Shown here: positions 30,641 to 34,048 of the stretch, one piece after another
How the letters are laid out: each line of letters opens with the position of its first letter
Numbering within the stretch: the first letter of the stretch is position 1
Assembly (NCBI GenBank): GCA_031292485.1
Contig: JARLHA010000044.1
Location: 1-34,048, forward strand
Length of the DNA stretch: 34,048 nucleotides
Source of the DNA: Mucilaginibacter sp.
Lineage (GTDB): Bacteria; Bacteroidota; Bacteroidia; Sphingobacteriales; Sphingobacteriaceae
Reading direction: 5' to 3'
The notes under the pieces: model-generated
Database searches by the model: none
Told to the model about the DNA's origin: nothing
Seen by the model: only the letters and a program-made list of their open reading frames with translations
Translations under genes and position numbers: made by a program

Positions 30641-33600
30641 CTAATTCCCCGTATCATCTGTTTCTTTTAACTCATCTTCCCGTTTGGCCCTGCCCAAATG
30701 AATGTTTGGTTTCGCCTGCGTGCCGGTAATCGTCATTGGGATGCCGAAGATGCCAAACGGAGGCAGCCCAAGCCTGAAATGCAGGTTAAGGGCATTGTCA
30801 AAACTTACCTGCCCGTCAAATTTTAACCTGAAGCCTGCCATTTTTATCTTGGTTTGCTTAATGGTGATGATATTATTGGCTATCGTGGTTTCAATATTCA
30901 CTTTAGACATGTCGCCCGTATCCAGGCCGTTATGGTCAGTTTTACTGCCCACAGCCGAGAACAACTTAAAGCCATGCAGTTTAATTTTTTTAACAGAAAG
31001 CACGCCGCCGCCTTTTAACGAAGGATAAACCGGCTGCATATTGTCGTTCAGCCTGCCGCTTAATTTATAATCCAGCGATACCTGGCCCGAAGCGCTTTTG
31101 GCTGACGTTGCCATATCGCGGAATAATTTGATTTGGTCATAAGCCTTTTTAATATCAAAATCCGTCGCAGTCAGGTGGTAATCAAAGGTGGCTTTTTTAG
31201 GGTTGATACTGGTATAAGTAGCATCCATGGTTACCGGTGCGCCAATCAAATTAAAGCCCGCTTGTTTTAAAACAATGCTGCCGTTATTAATGGCCATTTG
31301 TCCCTTAGCATCATTTAACTCCAATCCGTTATATTTTACTTTTTTTACATCAGCGCTAAAATTCAGGTTCAAATTCCCCGGCACCATAATAACACCCGAC
31401 GGCGAGTTTTTTGGCTTGCCGCTCACATTTGGCGAAGGGCTGGAAAATGCCATAAAATCATCGGCAGTAATACTGCTGCTCGAAAAATTGAAGTTTCCTC
31501 TTAATGTGTCTTTCGAGTTGCTTGCGTAGCCGAGGACATTGGTAAGTGCGCCATTTAAAATAATAACCGATTTACCATAAGTTGCTTTAAAAGCATCAAA
31601 ATTCATTTTATCCTGGTTAAAGCTAAAATTGCCATCCTTGATGATGAAGGGTTTGGGGAAAAGGTCTGACGTAAGTGCGATATCTTTCACCTGCATCGAC
31701 CCGCTATTATTCAGTTTGGCATAATTGCCGGCCATGGCATCGCTTTGCTTCCCTTTGAGCGATAAATTCGTGGTGATCAGTCCTTTTACATTATAATCCT
31801 TCACCGCGAATACCTGGTAAATTTTACCAATATCCAAAGTGCCGTGCGATTTGATATTATATTCAAGGTTGTTAAAATTTTTCAGATCGGCAGTAACCGA
31901 AAAAGGCTTATCCTCAAAAACCAATGAAACCGGTTTCAAAACAACCCTCAGGCCCGCCATGGATGCCGTACTGTTAGTAATATTGGCATTTACCTGGATG
32001 TTTTGGATAGGGTGCGGGTAATATTTTGTTTGGATGGACCCGTTCTGCAGGCTAATATTAGCTTTGGTTTGCGGGAAAACACGTTTTGCCGGGATGTATT
32101 TACCTTTAGTTTGCAGGTTGGCAAGCAGGTTGCCTGACAGCACAAGCCCATCAACCGGATATACCTTTTTTATGTCGGCCATATTAAATTTAGCCTGTAA
32201 AGCGCCATCCATCGGGAACCCGGGCGCCATGCTCATTTTAAAATAACCTTTTAAGTAATTTTCAAGCACATTGGCGTTCAGGTTCTCTATTTCAAAGGTG
32301 GTGTGCCGGTAATCATTGTCCTTACAAGCTGCATTCATATTAAAGCTGATGTTTTTAACAGCTTCCTGTACTCCGGCATATTTTATATAGCCGTTACTGA
32401 ACGATGATTTAATTGTAAATCGCGGGATGCTGGTTATAACGGTATCTGTTTTATGGATCCCGCTGCGTTTGATGCCTGTAGTGTATTTGCCATTGGCCAG
32501 CAGATGTAACGAATACCGGCCCTTTAAATCAAAAGACTTCACCCCAAATGTATTGCTCCACTTTTCAAGGTCTATTTCGGTGTTAACTTTGGCGTAGATC
32601 TCTGGCTTTTTAACCCCTTTTATCCTTAATACCGATCCGAAATAATCCTTACCCATATTAAAATAAATGGAATCGAGGTTCAACTGCAAGCTGTCCGGAT
32701 CAAGGCCAGGTACCTTTGTTTCAAAATTGAGGTACAGGTTACTGACAGGCACCGGCGACTTTTTATGGTTAATGTATCCATTACGGATATTCACTTTCAT
32801 ACTCAAGTCGGGTAAGGTACTGTCTGCAGCATTATATCTGCCCGCCAGTTGCAACGCTATGCTGCCGGTCCCGCGAACGTCCGTTTGATCCAGCCATTTT
32901 AAATATTCTGGCGGAAGTGCTGTAACGACGTCATGCAGGTTGCTTTCTTTGGAGTTTACTTTAAAATCCATTGCGTAGCCGCTTTTCAAAAACGCGAATT
33001 TGCCGATAAAATTTACAGGCAGTTTATTGATCACCAGGTCATTTTTCCTGAATTCAAAAGCCAGCGATTTGGTGTTGATACTGGTAACCAGGTCGGCATC
33101 TATCTTTTTTGAAAGTACATAGGCTTTGTTATCGTAAATAAAATCTACCGAAGCCATTTGCGTATGGGTATGCAGGTCGAAAACATCTTTACTTAAATCG
33201 CCGCTGCCGGTATAGTTAACGCCCCTTGCATTAAACTGCATCGGTATTGACCGGTCGTTATAAACAAAATGACTGTTTTCAATAATGATCTCGTCTATAC
33301 CCAATGAAGCGCTGCTGGTATCCGCAGGCGATTTGGGCGTGGCATTTTTGGATTTATAAACATTATAATTCACGTGGCCCGCAGTATCAGCCTGTATATT
33401 GATGAATGCATCACTCAGGAATATTTTATCGATGGTAATCTTATCTTTAAAAACTGAACTTACGTCAATCCCAAAAGAAACATCTTTTGCCGCGATCAGC
33501 GTGTCATTTTGAAATGGAGCGCTGCCTTTCAGCAAAAAATCATCTAATGTGAGGGTCAGGCTGGGGAAATGCTTAAAAAAAGATAATCGCGTTCCGGAAA

Positions 33601-33766
33601 ATGCCAATTGGCCATTAATACTGCCGTTGGCCCATTGTTTTATCTTATTACTTACCGTTTGCGGGAATAGATAAGGCAAAGCAAATAACAGTAAGAGCAG
33701 TGTAGCTATGGTAATAACCGTAATTTTTAGGGTTTTAAACAGTGTTTTTTTGATAGAGAAGCGCAT
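30641..33766 (-). CDS. Large AsmA-like envelope protein
   Basis: A 1041-residue protein with a start at 33766 (MRFSIKKTLFKTLKITV), chosen over 33850 because it gives a short basic N-terminus directly before the single membrane anchor (about 14-36, ITVITIATLLLLLFALPYLF). The long remainder is repetitive beta sheet: SINGQLAFSGTRLSFFKHFPSLTLTLDDFLLKG opens the AsmA N-terminal region, and the C-terminal part (about 800-1020, with SASGQVSLDYKLSGRL and GVLSVKKIKLHGFKLFSAVG) matches the AsmA-like C-terminal domain. AsmA-like proteins form long grooves carrying phospholipids between inner and outer membranes. The family call is firm; the cargo is inferred from relatives. Confidence 0.9.
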   Translation of the reverse strand: MRFSIKKTLFKTLKITVITIATLLLLLFALPYLFPQTVSNKIKQWANGSINGQLAFSGTRLSFFKHFPSLTLTLDDFLLKGSAPFQNDTLIAAKDVSFGIDVSSVFKDKITIDKIFLSDAFINIQADTAGHVNYNVYKSKNATPKSPADTSSASLGIDEIIIENSHFVYNDRSIPMQFNARGVNYTGSGDLSKDVFDLHTHTQMASVDFIYDNKAYVLSKKIDADLVTSINTKSLAFEFRKNDLVINKLPVNFIGKFAFLKSGYAMDFKVNSKESNLHDVVTALPPEYLKWLDQTDVRGTGSIALQLAGRYNAADSTLPDLSMKVNIRNGYINHKKSPVPVSNLYLNFETKVPGLDPDSLQLNLDSIYFNMGKDYFGSVLRIKGVKKPEIYAKVNTEIDLEKWSNTFGVKSFDLKGRYSLHLLANGKYTTGIKRSGIHKTDTVITSIPRFTIKSSFSNGYIKYAGVQEAVKNISFNMNAACKDNDYRHTTFEIENLNANVLENYLKGYFKMSMAPGFPMDGALQAKFNMADIKKVYPVDGLVLSGNLLANLQTKGKYIPAKRVFPQTKANISLQNGSIQTKYYPHPIQNIQVNANITNSTASMAGLRVVLKPVSLVFEDKPFSVTADLKNFNNLEYNIKSHGTLDIGKIYQVFAVKDYNVKGLITTNLSLKGKQSDAMAGNYAKLNNSGSMQVKDIALTSDLFPKPFIIKDGNFSFNQDKMNFDAFKATYGKSVIILNGALTNVLGYASNSKDTLRGNFNFSSSSITADDFMAFSSPSPNVSGKPKNSPSGVIMVPGNLNLNFSADVKKVKYNGLELNDAKGQMAINNGSIVLKQAGFNLIGAPVTMDATYTSINPKKATFDYHLTATDFDIKKAYDQIKLFRDMATSAKSASGQVSLDYKLSGRLNDNMQPVYPSLKGGGVLSVKKIKLHGFKLFSAVGSKTDHNGLDTGDMSKVNIETTIANNIITIKQTKIKMAGFRLKFDGQVSFDNALNLHFRLGLPPFGIFGIPMTITGTQAKPNIHLGRAKREDELKETDDTGN

Positions 33767-33825
33767 ATGTATAGGTTGACCGGCAAAGTTTAAAGGTGAT
33801 AATTGTAAATATAAATGTTTAACGG

Positions 33826-33833
33826 CAAAAATA
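33826..33833 (-). promoter_or_regulatory. -7 element of the AsmA-like gene
   Basis: TATTTTTG on the minus strand matches TAnnTTTG, 59 nt before the ATG at 33766. The frame extending to 33850 would run through it, which supports the later start. Confidence 0.4.
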
Positions 33834-33974
33834 AAGGAAACTGACGGCAACCGGGGAATGATTTGAACTATTTAATATTAGGTTAACGTGAGTTAGGGAT
33901 AAGAAAAACCTATGAGGCTGTCTCATAAGTGAAATAAAGAAGGGTTATACAAAATTATATTTTGCGCTATAAAA

Positions 33975-34048
33975 ACTCTGCGCCTCTCTGTGTCTTCTTC
34001 GCGCCCTCCGTGGTGAAATTTAACCACAGAGGTCACGGAGACAAGAAC
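33975..34048. repeat. Dispersed palindromic repeat, CTCTGTGGTTAA type, copy 2 (cut by window end)
   Basis: CTCTGCGCCTCTCTGTGTCT, then CCTCCGTGGTGAAATTTAAC, then CACAGAGGTCACGGAG. The arms GTGGT (34010-34014) and ACCAC (34023-34027) sit at the centre with imperfect extension on both sides. It resembles 25365-25453 in sequence and layout and continues beyond the window. Confidence 0.8.

Overview
The window looks like chromosomal DNA of a Bacteroidota species, most likely family Sphingobacteriaceae (Mucilaginibacter- or Pedobacter-like). This is inferred from the product set (DUF4199, DUF1835 and membrane-anchored LuxR proteins, AsmA-like protein, futalosine-pathway menaquinone genes), from Bacteroidota-type promoters (a TTG/TTTG element followed about 18-21 nt later by TAnnTTTG), and from weak Shine-Dalgarno sequences. 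No rRNA, tRNA or CRISPR array was recognised.

Layout. (1) 1-~1860 is the AT-rich end of an integrated element. It carries a serine recombinase (minus strand) and has split a comM/yifB gene; only the 3' half of comM, from just before Walker B onward, follows at ~1860-2573. (2) 2574-8250 holds small secreted or stress-type genes: two unknown exported proteins, a DUF1801 protein, an NTF2-like protein, a cupin and a small outer-membrane-barrel candidate. Repeats and a possible small RNA lie between them. (3) 8320-11173 is a regulatory cluster: an ECF sigma factor overlapping a one-TM protein, a membrane-bound LuxR-type regulator, DUF4199 and VOC proteins. An overlooked 46-residue membrane ORF lies at 11308-11448 (minus). 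(4) 11702-18630 has a TPR-like exported protein, the Prc tail-specific protease, DUF1835, a GHL10 glycoside hydrolase and a coiled-coil membrane protein. (5) 18717-28149 is mainly housekeeping: a very large NtrY-like histidine kinase, fabD, queD-folE (operon), mqnB, mqnD, truB and ribF. (6) 28196-33766 has a LysE exporter divergent from a cobalamin-binding protein, an antitoxin followed by a frameshifted PIN toxin, and a large AsmA-like protein.

The most unusual property is the density of short palindromic repeats. At least four sequence families are present. One has entered coding sequence: a 33-nt unit is shared (32 of 33 identical) between mqnB and one arm of a hairpin inside mqnD, kept in frame in both. 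Another palindrome supplies the stop codon of mqnD and the start codon of truB. Other points for follow-up are the recombinase promoter that appears to straddle the element/comM junction, an 11-bp perfect inverted repeat containing promoter elements facing both ways upstream of the cobalamin-binding protein gene, and the PIN toxin broken by what looks like a 2-nt loss. I see no clear new defence or biosynthetic system inside the window; cargo of the comM element would lie to the left of position 1.
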